Shown piece after piece: positions 9,801 to 22,500 of a DNA stretch of 64,000 nucleotides (position 1 is its first letter; each line of letters opens with the position of its first letter). The notes beneath the pieces are model-generated. The model ran no database searches, was not told where the DNA came from, and was given only the letters and a program-made list of their open reading frames with translations. The stretch comes from Bolinopsis microptera (lineage: Eukaryota; Ctenophora; Tentaculata; Lobata; Bolinopsidae): NCBI RefSeq assembly GCF_026151205.1, contig NC_087077.1, forward strand, positions 4,712,001 to 4,776,000, given 5' to 3'. Made by a program: the position numbers and the translations under genes.

Positions 9801-12800
9801 TATCCTTCGTCAAATAACCTTTCATTTTTATGGCCTTAGTATTCTCACTATTCAGTAAAAAGACCTCACTATTCGCCACAGTTAGTAGAGACCTCACTCC
9901 ACATTCAGTTATAAAACTTGGTGTCCTTAACTTGCATTGGTGTTCCACATTAACAGATAGACTACATTGTACATTCTACATTGTACATTCTACATTGTAC
10001 ATTCTACATTCTACATTCTACATTCTACATTCTACATTCTTTACGATGTTTTTGTACGTTTCGTATGCGGTCAGCTGAGTGACGGTATCATTACAGACAA
10101 TGCCACTAATTCTTATCACATGATAGTTTTATACCAGCTAGTAAGGTTATTTAAACATAACATCAAACATTGAACAATTAGGTTATGTAATTATTACGTT
10201 ATGTTAGATAACCGAAGTCCATGTTTAGGTATATGAAATGGTTAATTTTCATATTAATCTTCTACCAATTTCCCTGCCCATGTACCATCCTTACAACAAC
10301 TACGGTATAGTTATTCACTAATAATATAGTTTTCCAGCGTTACAATTGGCGATAACAAAGATATGGATAAAATGTGTGTTTTAAAGTTAAAACAATTACT
10401 TGACCTTATTTGTGGTCCAACATGTATTTTAATTTAATTACAGAAATTGATCGAATAAGACGATAATAATCCTGACAATTTACTACTCAGCTGATTATCG
10501 TAACACAGCGTCCCTATAATACCCTAAACTAACTGTGCACTACTAGTTCTTCGTTTAGCAGGTTACCGTGCATAATGGCACTGTAAACCCAGTTAACAAT
10601 ACGCATAATATGTACCATTTACAATATAATATTATGTACTATGAATATTGCACTGTACATCACCAAATACATTAACCACACCGGATTTCGCATTAGTACT
10701 GCATTGCTATTGACATTAAATCTACACTGATAAACATCAAATATGGGTGTGTTAATTGTGTATTATCAGTAATAACTGTTAATTGTCTCTTATCATAACA
10801 ATACCTTATCAGGGTGATAAGTTGGGAATGGAGATAAGCCGAGAGGGAACACTACAGTTTCTAGTAAACGACAGGAGCCAGGGTGCGGCAGCTACTAATG
10901 TCTACTCTACTGACAAACTGGTTTACGGGTTCGTGGACCACTACGGCCAGGCTGTGACCAGTACTATCGCTGAAGGTCAGTAGCTTTTACAGTAGCTTTT
11001 GGACTGTTTCTACTGAGATTACTGTTTATTTAACTCATTTCACAACGTTACAAATCTAAGACTCGCCAAATTCGTGCTCACACGCAGTGCGTATGGGCAC
11101 TATTTTTTCTTGCAGACAGTTCTTACGTGGAATGAGTTTATTCAACGACAATTAGCTGTCACAATCAACAATGAAAATCAAAAACAAAGTTCCCGACTGT
11201 TGAGTGTTGCCATGTTTCCGAAGAGATGTGCCTCGCCGTTCCACAGATAGCAATATCTCCCATTATACAGTTATACCTGTATTTGGCGTTGTGTTACATT
11301 GATTATTGTGCGCTAATTGTTCTGGACTCGCCTTCTTACCAAGGTGTGACACAATATCAACAGTTTACTATATTGTGGGTTATGTAATCACTCAAAACCA
11401 ATTTACAGTCTAGTGATCTAATACAGTCACACAACACTCAGCACATTTCACAATTAAGAGCTGAATCCTGTTTCTACTATGTTATTACTGTTATTGGCGA
11501 CCCTTCAATAGATTATCTCCAATTGGTCAATAGTGTGTGTGTTCAACCTAACTACACACTGCACTGTACACACCGTGCAACTGACGCAATGTGCAGTTAG
11601 CAGCACACTTTGTCTGGCCAATGAGTTAGTTATTTTGCTTACATGTACAACTGTCTGCGACTTGCGTGTGTATGTGTTTGTGTGTGTAAGCAGCGGGCAT
11701 TTGTTGTCTGTAGGTGTATTTAGTGTACTGCGTGTACTTCATCTGCTATTCCTCGACCAAATAACATGAAATATGGAATACAGAATGTATTGAGTATCCT
11801 AGTGGCTGTTCTCGTGGAAACATGCACACATGTAATTGCCCCTGTCATATAAATGTAGTGGCGTAGTATTGGACACAAATGTCTTGTTAATTAGCAGTGT
11901 AGCTGTTCCTTACATTTAATAGCACTGTTCCGCGCGAGTAGAAAATTGAGAACAAATGACAGGTTCAGCAGTTTAGATTAAGAGACAGCTGAGTTAATTG
12001 ATCCTAGAATTTAATTAGTAGAAGCAGTGGCGTAACGCCACTGAGTAGAAGTAGACACACCGGGGTAGATTGAGGTCGGGTTTTGGAGGGATTGAGAATG
12101 ATAAAAGACCGATGGAACAGAACGACATATAGTTGCTAAACTGATGATTTTAGTTTCGATAAGGTCTTATTTCTATATCAGTCTATTGTCTAGCATACCA
12201 TTGTCTTGATAGTTGATCATGACAAACAGGGGTTTCCTTACCCTGTCCACATTTGACTACAACACCTATACCAGACACTGGGTATCAATGCCAGTTAAAG
12301 TGACAACAGTCTGTTTGCTTGGTTGGATATGCAAGTGTGTCACCCCTTTTCAGATCGGAAATCTAGATTTGAAATTAATATCCCGCACGCGCATCGCCAA
12401 ATGACAAATTTGAGTGCTGCAAAAAGTCAGCCTACATTTTAAAACGCCGCGCATTGCACATCATTTTGCACATTCGCGTGATTGATGGTACGCATGTTCC
12501 GATTTGGCAGTATGATTCCCAAAATAGATTATTTTGGCAGTGTATTTCATACTTCGTGTTTCTTGAGTAAACAATTAACCGTTGCTGTAATACTACACAC
12601 CCACCATGACAATCACGCGATACTATTTATAAAATGTTCTCTATTACCGAATCGTTAAGATCATCTCAGGGATCTTAGCTCGGTTACCGGAGTTTAATGA
12701 TTTTTAGATCGTAATCTCCCGGTTTATGTTAAAAGTTAAATCTGAAAAAATGTCATTTCAGCGTTCGTGAATCCCTTCTCACTACAACATCTCTGCAAGA

Positions 12801-12889
12801 GGAAAATCCTAACGGGGCTAACGAGCAATGTGTCCAAATTGGAGCCTTATCTACCAACTCCTCTCATAGCTTTTTTAGCGGACACCTGA
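6850..12889 (+). CDS. neurl2: NEURL2-like protein (NHR domain plus SOCS box), 5' incomplete
   Basis: A substrate adaptor for a cullin-RING E3 ubiquitin ligase. Five exons join in frame: 6850-6982, 7114-7208, 9241-9349, 10813-10975, 12762-12889, giving 208 residues. Exons 1-4 make one neuralized (NHR) domain: IHGSRIRLS, then FYDNGVVYSALPL, VGWSGSFKIGV, SPAMPHSWVW, FLVNDRSQG and YGFVDHYGQAV, all at the expected places. The last exon is a SOCS box: SLQHLCKRKI fits the elongin-binding BC box (LxxxCxxxI), and LPTPLIAFL fits the LPxP cullin-5 box. One NHR plus a SOCS box is the NEURL2 (Ozz) architecture; human NEURL2 has 285 residues. Exon 1 begins after a TTCCAG acceptor at phase 2, so at least one upstream exon with the start codon is missing. 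Introns 2 and 3 carry a transposon and microsatellites. Confidence 0.9.
7486..7542. repeat. Short tandem array of ACATTGT/ATATTGT units
   Basis: Alternating TGTACATTG and TGTATATTG units in intron 2 of the NEURL2-like gene. A related ACATTCT/ACATTGT array sits in intron 3 at 9963-10040. Confidence 0.85.
8188..8954. mobile_element. Non-autonomous Tc1/mariner-like element, copy 1
   Basis: A 767-bp element flanked by TA on both sides. Its ends are inverted repeats of about 45 bp beginning CAGGGTGGGCCAAAAGTCAG, with only about two mismatches. A second copy of the same length lies at 37457-38223, about 97% identical by eye. TA target duplication and the CAGGGTGG terminus are typical of Tc1/mariner. 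There is no transposase: the longest internal frames (about 70 codons) have no DDE motif. It sits in intron 2 of the NEURL2-like gene. Confidence 0.92.
9963..10040. repeat. Microsatellite of ACATTCT (7 bp) units
   Basis: About ten units, the first ones alternating with ACATTGT. Located in intron 3 of the NEURL2-like gene. Confidence 0.9.
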
Positions 12890-13491
12890 ACGCGACAATA
12901 TGTTTTTGATTTTGTTATTTATTTGTAATTTAAAGAAACCGGTGAATTTGGGGAAATGAATTAGCGAACCGCATGTCATATGTTTTTTATGTTTGATAGA
13001 TTTTATACTTTTGGATGGTAAAACGTTTTTGCTATCTTTATTTTCTCCAAATAGACCATGTTGCTGGTAACTCTGGAAAGTAGGTAGATCAGGGAACTTT
13101 TAAATTTATTATAGAGAGTTTAAGATTGATTTGTAATGGAAGTGAATTTGTTACAACAAGAAAAAACGTTTTGTGTCTAATTTTGAACCAACGATATAAG
13201 TAGCTAAAACTACGCCGCGCACGTCATTTTGGGGATGTGCAACTACTGAAAAGAACCTGTGTTAATGAAGGAGCACAAAGTTCATATTCCAAAGGAGCAC
13301 CTTCTGCTAATTACCCTGACAACCACCAGCCTTTAAATACCCAGCACTAGGCAAAAACGACCTTTCCCTAGTTCTTTTCACACTGTTTACACTTGCTATC
13401 AACTAAAATCTTTCGATTTGCTTGCGATATGCTGTCAGTTAAAAGTATTAAATCAGTTTTCTGCCACAGGAGGAATCCTGACCGCGTGTAC

Positions 13492-13911
13492 ATGATGGAG
13501 GATGACAGGAAATCTCGCAACTTTCTCTCACGAACCTCAAAAGCACTCGGCTTCAAGCCGAGGAAGAGGAAGTACAACCCGGACAAATTCGATCATATTT
13601 CTGGTACTTCTGTAGTAAAAATACAAACAGCTGTCCATGTCCAAACTAAAGTTTTGTCAAAAATCTCACTAGATACCGACGACTCAGATTTTGAAGATGA
13701 GTTGGACTTGGAGATAATCGACGTAGAGGTGGAAGTACCTCGCGACGACAAATTAGGAGATCAGGAGGAACCTGAACCACTTATAATAGCCTTTGAATAC
13801 CCGGAGGAGGAGATGCCTGTGTGGTTCCATCTTGGATATGGGTGTGACCCTCCAGAGGTAGAGTTTTCATGGTTACGTTTTTTTGGTTTTAAGTCAGATC
13901 ACTTTGTTTAA
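13492..13911 (+). CDS. Possible acidic protein of unknown family
   Basis: An open frame of 140 codons from the ATG at 13492, after an in-frame stretch open back to at least 13393 with another ATG at 13429. A CTGCCACAG acceptor just before (ending at 13469) could also make this a 3' terminal exon. The protein starts basic (FKPRKRKYNPDKF), becomes strongly acidic (DTDDSDFEDELDLE, then EEPEPL and EYPEEEMP) and ends in an aromatic tail (WLRFFGFKSDHFV). I recognise no domain. The basic-then-acidic layout and Pro-Glu content look protein-like rather than random. It lies 0.6 kb after the NEURL2-like stop on the same strand and could belong to a longer unseen gene. Confidence 0.45.
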   Translation: MMEDDRKSRNFLSRTSKALGFKPRKRKYNPDKFDHISGTSVVKIQTAVHVQTKVLSKISLDTDDSDFEDELDLEIIDVEVEVPRDDKLGDQEEPEPLIIAFEYPEEEMPVWFHLGYGCDPPEVEFSWLRFFGFKSDHFV

Positions 13912-13950
13912 ATTTTCGTGGCCACAAATTTGTTTTATGATTAAAATTCG

Positions 13951-14307
13951 GTAGGGTGGGTTTACTTGGACAACAAAACATTTATGACGAACCTTTGGGG
14001 TCTGAAGTCGTTTGAGTTCAAGTAAACAGGCTTTAGTTTCACATTCAATTTATTGACACAGCTGAGGGTCGGTAAAAATTTTAAATTTGCTAGGGTGGGT
14101 TTGCTTGGACAACAAAACATTTATGACGACCCTTTGGGGTCTGAGGTCGTTTGAGTTCAAGTAAACAGGCTTTAGTTTCACATTCAATTTATTGACAGAG
14201 CTGAGGGTCGGTTCAAAATTTTAATTTGCTAGGGCGGGTTTGCTTGGACAACAAAACATTTATGACGACCCTTTGGGGTCTGAGGTCGTTTGAGTTCAAG
14301 TAAACAC
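13951..14307. repeat. 139-bp tandem repeat, about 2.6 copies
   Basis: Copies begin at 13952, 14091 and 14230 (TAGGGTGGGTTT / TAGGGCGGGTTT) and differ by a few bases. Each holds ACAACAAAACATTTATGACG, the direct pair TTTGGGGTCTGAGGTCGTTT and a GAGGGTCGGT segment. The array starts 40 bp after the stop of the preceding open frame. Confidence 0.93.
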
Positions 14308-17161
14308 GTTTCTTTAAAAACGGGTATACAGCAGACTGTCAAATTTTGAAATAATTCGGGGATAAGGGGTACTAACATTTCAGTTAAAGAATAAAAAGAT
14401 CCTTGAAGACGAACACATTCATGGATTAATGGTATACTGCAATCAAGGTGAATATTATTTCAATTGAGTTTTATCATTTTATTTTTCTTCCCTTTCTTAA
14501 ATTATTTGACCATTAGTAGTCGGGTGCCATGTCTTTGACATTTTCTTCCTTTATTTATAATATAACAAACTGACTTTTAACAAAGGTTGAGGATACATCA
14601 GCTAACTGTTTTACAAATTCAGGTGGAAACAGAGGGACGAAGAAGCTGGAGAGAACAATGACATGACACACAGAGAAGACAAACTAATTGAGAAGACATC
14701 GGCCGTACGGCAATTTGAATATTTTGATAAAACAATACTAAAACAAATCATTTTCTACCTTTCCTCATTTTACAAATATGTCGTCTCTTACTTATCTAGT
14801 TATCTATGATAGTTGACTATTCAAAGTTAAAAAACTAAGAAAACAACAAAACTAAAATCGTCGAGAAATGCTTGATAATATCAAAAAATTCCGTATTTTA
14901 ATTTACTTCATTTTATATTCCTGTGCATGTGGGTCCTTAATTTCTTTCCTCGGCTCTCCAACCAACTTGTCCTATCTAGATTCTAATTAAGCACCTCCAA
15001 TTCTCCTAACTTCTTTTCAGTAACCGTCTTACCTTTCGTTATCTGATCTAGTTGGTTCTGGCCGAGATTCCGACATGGAACAGTTTGACACTTGACAGCA
15101 TGTTTGAGAATATCATATAACTGCACCCATAAGGCCGAATGGTCAGTGTTCATTTTCTAAAACGACGGTGTCCTCAGAGTGATGAAACTAGATCGGTGCC
15201 GAACAAATTTATACGTTAAGGATAACTCCATTGAGTCATTAACGTCATAGTGGACAACTCATACAGTAAACAGAAAATATTTGAGTGGTACAGTAAGATC
15301 ATTTGATCATATATTAGGTTTCAGGCGCAGTAAATTGTTTTCACAGTGCAGGAGACTTTTTCCGTACGAGGCTGGCCAAATGTTTGGACAGAAAATCATC
15401 AAGTGAAGCCTAAAAAGATTGCAGCACTAGGTTGTGATTTTTGCCTTTTATTTGACAGCTGCGGTTCTGGCGGTTGGCTCTGTAGTTCATGTAAACCACG
15501 TCCTATACTAATGCTGCATGCGTTACTCAGTGAGACGTGAGATGATGTGAACAGCATTCCAGATCACACTTCGGTCATGCTCATCTTCCTGTTATCGGTT
15601 AATTTAATTCATTCATCAAACCCCACATTGTCAAAGGTTGATTTGCTAGCCTGTGTCATAAAAGCATTGCCTCCCTTCAACTTCAAGACAAATACGGAAG
15701 AAATACACTTGTCATGTGCAGTGCTTTGTTTGCTTAACCGTATAAATTTGTACACTGCACCTTTTACACGACTCTAATATGTAGTAAGTCTTGTAGTCTA
15801 TATAACTTGATTTGCTCATGTTTAATGTCATAGCTTCGGCCCTTTGTATCATTCCGTGATGTTAGCCTGACGAATGACTAGCGAGTAGTGGTGTAACTGT
15901 AACAAAATACAAATAGTAAATGGATTTATCAATGAAACAGCTGCATTGATTCACTTAAGAGCACTTATTATTACCTTCACACTTCAATCCTCCTGTTTAA
16001 GTCCAAGTTCATGTTACAACTGTACAACAGATACGTGTAATTTTTAGAAACCGTTTCGGCAGTGTAAATTTTGTAATCGTTATATGCGGTGTCTACAAAG
16101 ATCGAAATTTAAAAGAAGTTCTGATTTCTTTGAAGACCATGTTTCTAATTGCGCTATCAAAGACTTTATTTTTCTAAAAGTACTGTTAAAGAGTTACTAC
16201 TACTATGTACTGATATTCTATTTCTATTCCGACAAGTATTTACAATGAATTCAAATTTCTTTGTTACCTAGTTACTTTTTGCTTTAAACGAAACAGCATC
16301 GTCGATTTTGGTTTAAGCTTTGACTTGCAAATATTATTCCTAAGCCAATTTATGACTAAAACCAGGAATTTGCATAAGTTTACAGTTTACAGTTTACAGT
16401 ACTGAGGATGATGGTTTAAGTCATAAATTGTCTACAGTCTACAGTCTACATGTATAACACTAGACTATCATGTGACTAAGTTTGACACGCTCTCTAAATG
16501 GTTCTGATGGACAATTCGAAACCCTAACACATAACACTTTACGAGACTACTCTGATCCATACCCAACCTTTAACTGAAGTATCTGATAAAACACTAATTA
16601 TAACGAGAAGTTTGACCTACTCCCTTACATGGCCATGTCACGTGATCAAAATAGTTTTTTGCCGATAACCAGTATTTTAACACTGTGTTATGTGCGGTGA
16701 TTAAAAAACATGACGTTCAAAAATACATGAACATCTATTCAACTTCAAGTTGGTTTCAACCAATATAGAAAAATCTCGAAGGTCCAGTGTAAAGTGATTC
16801 AACACGCTCGTTACTGTAACCCAACTTGGTGCCCAGAAATTGAGCTGATGACGTTACGTTCAATATTAATAAGTTTTCAAGTTCTAATGTCTTCACTTCC
16901 CCTGATTCCATGGAAATCCACCCACTACGTCAATAGTCAAATATCTTACATGTCCTAACACAGCTGTTTCAACTATCAAGGTTCTCTTAAATTATAATTG
17001 TGATGTGAATGTGTTACAACAGATGCTGTACCCTCCTCTATTTGAACGTCATTGCTGGTTTTAAATTTCACTTTGTTTGTTCGTTAAAGTGCACACGACA
17101 CAATAATAAACATGATTTACATTATCTCTGCTAAACAATTTAACCTGCTCACGTGATCTAG
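14308..17161. other. Intergenic stretch without recognised genes
   Basis: Only short frames without family signature were found. It contains AGTTTAC (16379-16402) and AGTCTAC (16430-16450) trimer runs and, at about 16630-16760, a diverged relative of the Mutator-like miniature element described at 45931 (shared CACGTGATCAAAA.AGTTTTTTGCC and TTCAAAAATACA blocks). Confidence 0.5.
16625..16770 (+). repeat. Diverged fragment of the 375-bp Mutator-like miniature element
   Basis: The order of blocks (GTCACGTGATCAAAA, GTTTTTTGCCGATAA, GTGATT, GTTCAAAAATACA) follows the inner right half of the elements at 45931 and 54825. The termini are not recognisable, so this is an old decayed copy. Confidence 0.6.
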
Positions 17162-18492
17162 GTATACAAGTATAAAAGCTTTGTCGTTTGGAGGGGCAGC
17201 AGAAGAACCCTTACTATTACGAGCAGCAGAAGTGCAGACCGTGGAATTCCACGATTGTTTCGACAGCAGTCGTGAAAATTTAGTGAATAACGAGAAAAAA
17301 CCACCACAAAATAAGATCGAAGAAACAGTCTCTAAGTTAGTTGGAGAACATTCCCTGCCAGTCCCTACCTCCCCAACAGCAGCCGGTCCTAGCAAGAGTC
17401 TTAGCTTATTAAGAGCGATCAGTAGGGAATCACAAGAATTAGAGGAGGTGAAAGTGAGGAGGATGTCAGACAGGGTCAAGTTCCTCGAGCACCAGGATGA
17501 CAGGAGTAATGGGTCACGTGATGGGTCACGTGATGACCATCTCAATGAGGAGGGCCAGTACTTCTCTGACAACCAGATGAAAGTTTTTGAGACTATATTT
17601 CAGGTATATTTCATGTTCAAGTAGTTTCTTTACAAAACTTTTCATCATTCCTACATTGCAGTTTCAAGTTTCTTGATTACATCTTTCATTCGGCCGTCTA
17701 ACTTGTTTTTGTTTCAGAGGCTGGATATAAACGGAGACGGTCAAGTCTCACCATCTGAATTGAGAAAAGCCTTGAAGTTCATGGACATACGGGTAGATAA
17801 GGCAGTGTGCGCTAGAATGGTCTACGATTTTAACGAGGATGGATTCCTGGATATCGACATCTTCATGGATATGGTAACAGAATTATTCAGAAAAGGCTAC
17901 CTCGATCCAATAACGGTGAGATCTAACTACAAACCGTATTTAGCTAAAATTTAGGAATTACTTATCACTAAAGTTCAAAGTTTTACAATTTCAATTCGCC
18001 ACCAGAACTAACAACCTGCTTTGTTGACAGTACAACATTGAGTTGGCTCAAGATCAGAAGAAAAAGAAAGTTATAAACTCTGCAGACGATCTCTTGCGGA
18101 TATTCCACAGTTTTGACCAAGACAACTCAGGTAAATTAAAAATAGGATCTTGCCAAAGTACATTATTAACAGATAGCCTTATGATATGATTCTCTATAAC
18201 ACTTCAATTTCAAAATATTACACGTAGTCAAAAACTTCATTTTTTGGAATCGGTTCTGGAAATTTAATAAAATCTCTCTTTTGTCGATCAGTTCTATTCT
18301 TAATTTGTTCACACTCAATTTGTAATCGCAGGAAACATCTCTAAATCAGAGATAAGGTCGATAGCAGGTGACCTGGGACTACCAATGTCAGATCTGGAAA
18401 TTGAGAAGTTCATGGAGCGTGCAGACAGGAATGGTGACGGGAGCATCGACCAGGATGAATTCTTAGAATACTTTGGAACTTTGTTGTTTTGA
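17162..18492 (+). CDS. Calmodulin-like protein with four EF-hands
   Basis: A calcium-sensor protein; partner unknown. Exons: (17162 or upstream)-17603, 17718-17915, 18031-18130, 18332-18492, with in-frame junctions of phase 0, 0 and 1 and stop at 18490. Four EF-hand loops follow one another: DINGDGQVSPSE (canonical), DFNEDGFLDIDI (position 12 is Ile instead of Glu/Asp, so probably weak or silent), DQDNSGNISKSE and DRNGDGSIDQDE (both canonical). The end is EYFGTLLF. The first exon encodes a non-homologous, Ser- and charge-rich N-terminal region of up to about 145 residues. The start is unresolved. Either an upstream exon joins at the GATCTAG acceptor (17161), or transcription starts at the TATAAAAG box (17171) and translation at the first ATG (17463), giving a much shorter leader. 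Confidence 0.85.
17171..17178 (+). promoter_or_regulatory. Possible TATA box for the EF-hand gene
   Basis: TATAAAAG stands about 290 bp before the first ATG of the EF-hand frame. It would be an ordinary TATA box if the first exon starts here, but the same bases are also readable as codons of an upstream-spliced exon, so the call is tentative. Confidence 0.3.
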
Positions 18493-19586
18493 ACATTTTA
18501 TTGAATATTATCTAATATATCGCTAATATGTTCCCTGGTATCACGTGTAGTATCACGTGTAAAATAAGAGCTGACACAGTTCTTGCAGTACTGGCTGGGC
18601 TACAGCTTACAGAATATTACTTTATGGGACAAAGATAAATGTTGCTATAAGAGTTGTCTATGTTTTTTTTCTTCATAAATTTGTAATTTTTGCCGATAAT
18701 TGTTACAATTTTTCGTTATTTTTAAAAACCCCGAAATAAAATTACTGACATGACATGAAAGTATTTAAACAAAACTTTGGGTGGCCAAATCTTTAATAGA
18801 AAAAATTTTCCCTCAGTGAAAAAATTGGACATTTCAACAATTTTAATGCGTGCCTAAAAAAATGAAATATCATCAATTTCTACCAATGTGAAAACTTATG
18901 TGGCAGAAAAGATAAAATTCGTACGACAAAATTTTAAAAAGGTTTCACAATAATTATTGTGCTGGTAACAAATGTCGCGCAAGGTAAGTGGCTCAACGAC
19001 TAATGTCTGGTACATTTTCCTGATTAATAACAGCAAGGTATGATACTCAATAGAGTAATAAGTACATGTTGTGAAATTCATGTTATTTACCATCACATTA
19101 ACTCCTACATACAGACCACAGAGTCTTAATGACATTCTAATACAAAACTATCAAATTAATAACTTAATCTCAAATGTTGAACACAAACTGTGATATATAT
19201 ACAAAAATAGAACATTAACTATACTACGACAAAAACTTGACGCTCCCCACACCATGTAGGTGGAACCAAAGGTAAATCAGTGATAAGAATGGTAATAAAT
19301 CCACTTACGTAATTGAATTGATTTTTCATTATGTATTCGTGAGTTGTGAATGAAGCAGAATTCACAAGTAAAAACTTCACTGCATAACTTCACAATATCT
19401 GAGGGTAAAAACATTTCACTATCCAGAGTCCAGATGAGAATTTCCAACGTTATACACCCATACAGACATACAGATTAGTAGTGAGTGTTCAGATTTAACA
19501 TGATGCTAATTCTAGGGAGGCGTCACGGGCTCCTTCCTAACTCTGATAACAGTTTCTCTTTCTGCGATGATAAAAATCATTTCGTT
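18493..19586. other. Spacer between convergent EF-hand and SPT2-like genes
   Basis: The plus-strand EF-hand gene and the minus-strand SPT2-like gene end towards each other here. An AATAAA poly(A) signal at 18735-18740 lies about 245 bp after the EF-hand stop. No further coding sequence was seen. Confidence 0.55.
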
Positions 19587-22500
19587 TTATCTTTTCATCT
19601 TTCGTTTTTTCTCCCTCTCCTCTTCGGCGAGAATCTTTTTCAGCTCGTCGGCATCTTCCTTCTTTGCTAAACGTGCACTGAAAATTACACGCTATAATAA
19701 AATTCATTCACGTTTAATGGCATCATACTAAAGTATCAATATTAAATACTCATTGCTGTTCATTAAATACAAAAACAGTTGCCTTGTAACTCCAGTCAAT
19801 CGTATAGATTATGGATGTAGAAGTAACCAGTAATAGTGATTATGCAACTAATCCACTAATAGGCTAACTAATAGAAAACTAATAGGCTAACTAATAGGCT
19901 AACTAATAGGCTAACTAATAGGCTAACTAATAGACTAACTAATAGGCTAACTAATAGGCTAACTAATAGACTAACTAATAGGCTAACTAATAGACTAACT
20001 AATAGGCTAACTAATAGGCTAACTAATAGGCTAACTAATAGGCTAACTAATAGGCTAACATACCTTCTAGCCTCCTCCTGAGCAATAGTCCTGTAGTCTG
20101 TCTCCATGTTACGACAATCATCCTCCTCGTCTCTATACTTCCTCTTGTCATACCCAAATATATTCCTGGTGAATAATCCCCAATGCATAAACCATTAATT
20201 AATGTTAATACCTACTTCTTGAACTTTAATATTTCCTTTAATTATACAGTGTTAAAATGTGAATATTTAACGAACCTGACAGCCTTCGACACATCTATGT
20301 CCTCACCATCACTCACAACAAAATCATCCAGGTCGTCGTCCATGTACGGGTTAGCGTGCATCTTCTGAAGAGGAAATGTTAAGAATGCGCCCTTATCTAA
20401 TATCTCCTCTCTCATTAATCTATTATTGATTATTAGAAAACAGTACTTACCTCCTGTCTCTTTAACTATTATAATTCAGATATTATACTTTTAAGTTAAC
20501 AAGACAGGTACATTTTGTTCCAATCGTTCAAATTCATTCATAATCAATTGATTGATCTGATAGTCTAAATCTGCCCATAATAAGCTTGCCACTAGTGACT
20601 TTAACTTTGAAATAGACGACGGCATTTGTAGAAAGAAAACCAAAATTTGCAGTTACATCAAAGTTATTTCAAAATTCAAATTAGGTCAAAACACTTTAAA
20701 AAATGCCTGAACAAGCATATTTTTTGTTAAAAAAGACTACCTCTAAAATGTATTCCTGCTTTAGATACTAATCTCAATGAGTGTAACCTCAACTCTTGTT
20801 GAATGTTTATTTACAGTTCCTATTGCTCAAGCGGAGTCCCTGTTGTCTCCCTCTTTATAAAAAAAGCAAACACAGATGTAATGATCAACACACCTTGCAT
20901 TACAACTATAACAAATACAGGATTCTCCTCGTACGCATAATGTATGGCAAAGGAAGCAGTAATACTTGAGATGCTGTAGCACCCGCCTAGAATACAATTA
21001 GTGAAAGACCTGACTGATGTAGGAAAAGATTCGCCAGCAATTACAAATATTAACCAGCTCATAACGGCTAAAGCTCCCCTGGTGATTAACAAAACGGTCA
21101 AGATAAAGTCTGTGCCCACACAAATGTAAAGTAGGGATAACAACAATGTGGGAAATACAGAGGTGAAAATAGTGAGTTTTATTCTCCCAATCCAGTTAAC
21201 GAAGAGTAGAGCTAGAAGAATACTGAAGGGTTCAGCTAGACCAAGAACGCCGAGATCAAACAGGACGGCGTTATCAAATGTGCAAGACTCCTCCTCTGTA
21301 TAGGTACTTGAAGAACAATATCCCTCATTCATGAAGCGAGGGGCCGCATAAAGTATGCACATGTAAGCAAACTGACCGGTAAAATTCACACATACCAGGA
21401 TCCAGAAATCAGAAGCATAGCCTGTTTCTTGTATTACTTGATAGCTCTGACAAAACGTACTGATCTCTTGTTCAGCATGGGGATCCTCAGTTATCCTCAG
21501 ATTCTCAGTTTGTTCTCCGGTACAATTTAATTTGGACAAAATCTCTATAGTTTTCAGAGCCCCACTTACTTTCCCAACTTGAACATCGTGTCTTGGAGAT
21601 TCTCGGATCAAGATGAGTATGATCAAGAAAGGAGAACAGAACAAAGCTAGGGCTATAAGAAACCCTCGCCACCCAAGTGGCTCTATCGTTACGTACGCCA
21701 GTATGCTACTAAAAGCAGTTCCAATCCCCCAACCCAGACCATTGGAAGCCAGTCCGAGAGCTCTGTATTTAGTAGTTGGAATTTCAGCGGAGTATGCAAT
21801 GGCAGGGCCGAACCCGATACCAGAGCTCGCTCCGATCACAGCCCTGCAGATAAGGAGTTGCCACAATTGCGTGCACATACCTGACAGAACCCCTGCTAAC
21901 ATGGCAACTAGAGTTGTGACTATCAGTACTGGCCTTCTTCCGAGAGTGTCTCCAAGATTTGAGAAACAAATGCTAAAGATTGAAGAGAAGACCATGCCAG
22001 TTACTTGCAGGACAGACATTGAAAATGTTGACATTTCCCACTCACAGCGCACCATCAGACTGACTATTGTCATTACTGATATTTCAGCACCGACCGTTAT
22101 CATGACTCCATAGGGCCCCAAAGCGTACAGAATCGTCCCAAAACCACAACCAACACGTTCTATGGCCTCTCCAACAGTCACAAACTCGGTGGAGGTGGAG
22201 GTAGCAGGAGTGTTTGCTGTTGCTGTGAGGCGGGTTTTCTCGCTTTCTTTTGATTTCAGTTCCATAACAGTCTGAACTATAACCTTAAACATGTAGGTAA
22301 CGTTCAGATATTTTAATTGACTTGTTAATAACGAATAAACATTAAGATTAACCAGATTTTCTCTGACAAGTGTCGTGCATTACAGCCAGAGAACTTTAAA
22401 AGAATTTTTCTAGTTTTAACATAATATGTGATAGAGCTGCTGGAGACGACCGTCGAACAAGTTGGGGAAAACCGTATAAAAATCTGACATTGCGTTCCTG

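Noticed and set aside
17117-17572. 151-codon minus-strand frame
   Set aside because: Antisense of the first EF-hand exon; no motif, and the plus frame splices into EF-hand exons.
19868-20188. Frame with many Leu-Val-Ser repeats on the minus strand
   Set aside because: It is the 12-bp minisatellite translated in continuation of SPT2-like exon 17; the true exon ends at a GT donor at 20063.
21613-22113. 166-codon plus-strand frame
   Set aside because: Antisense shadow of the SVOP-like gene, whose frame has clear family motifs.
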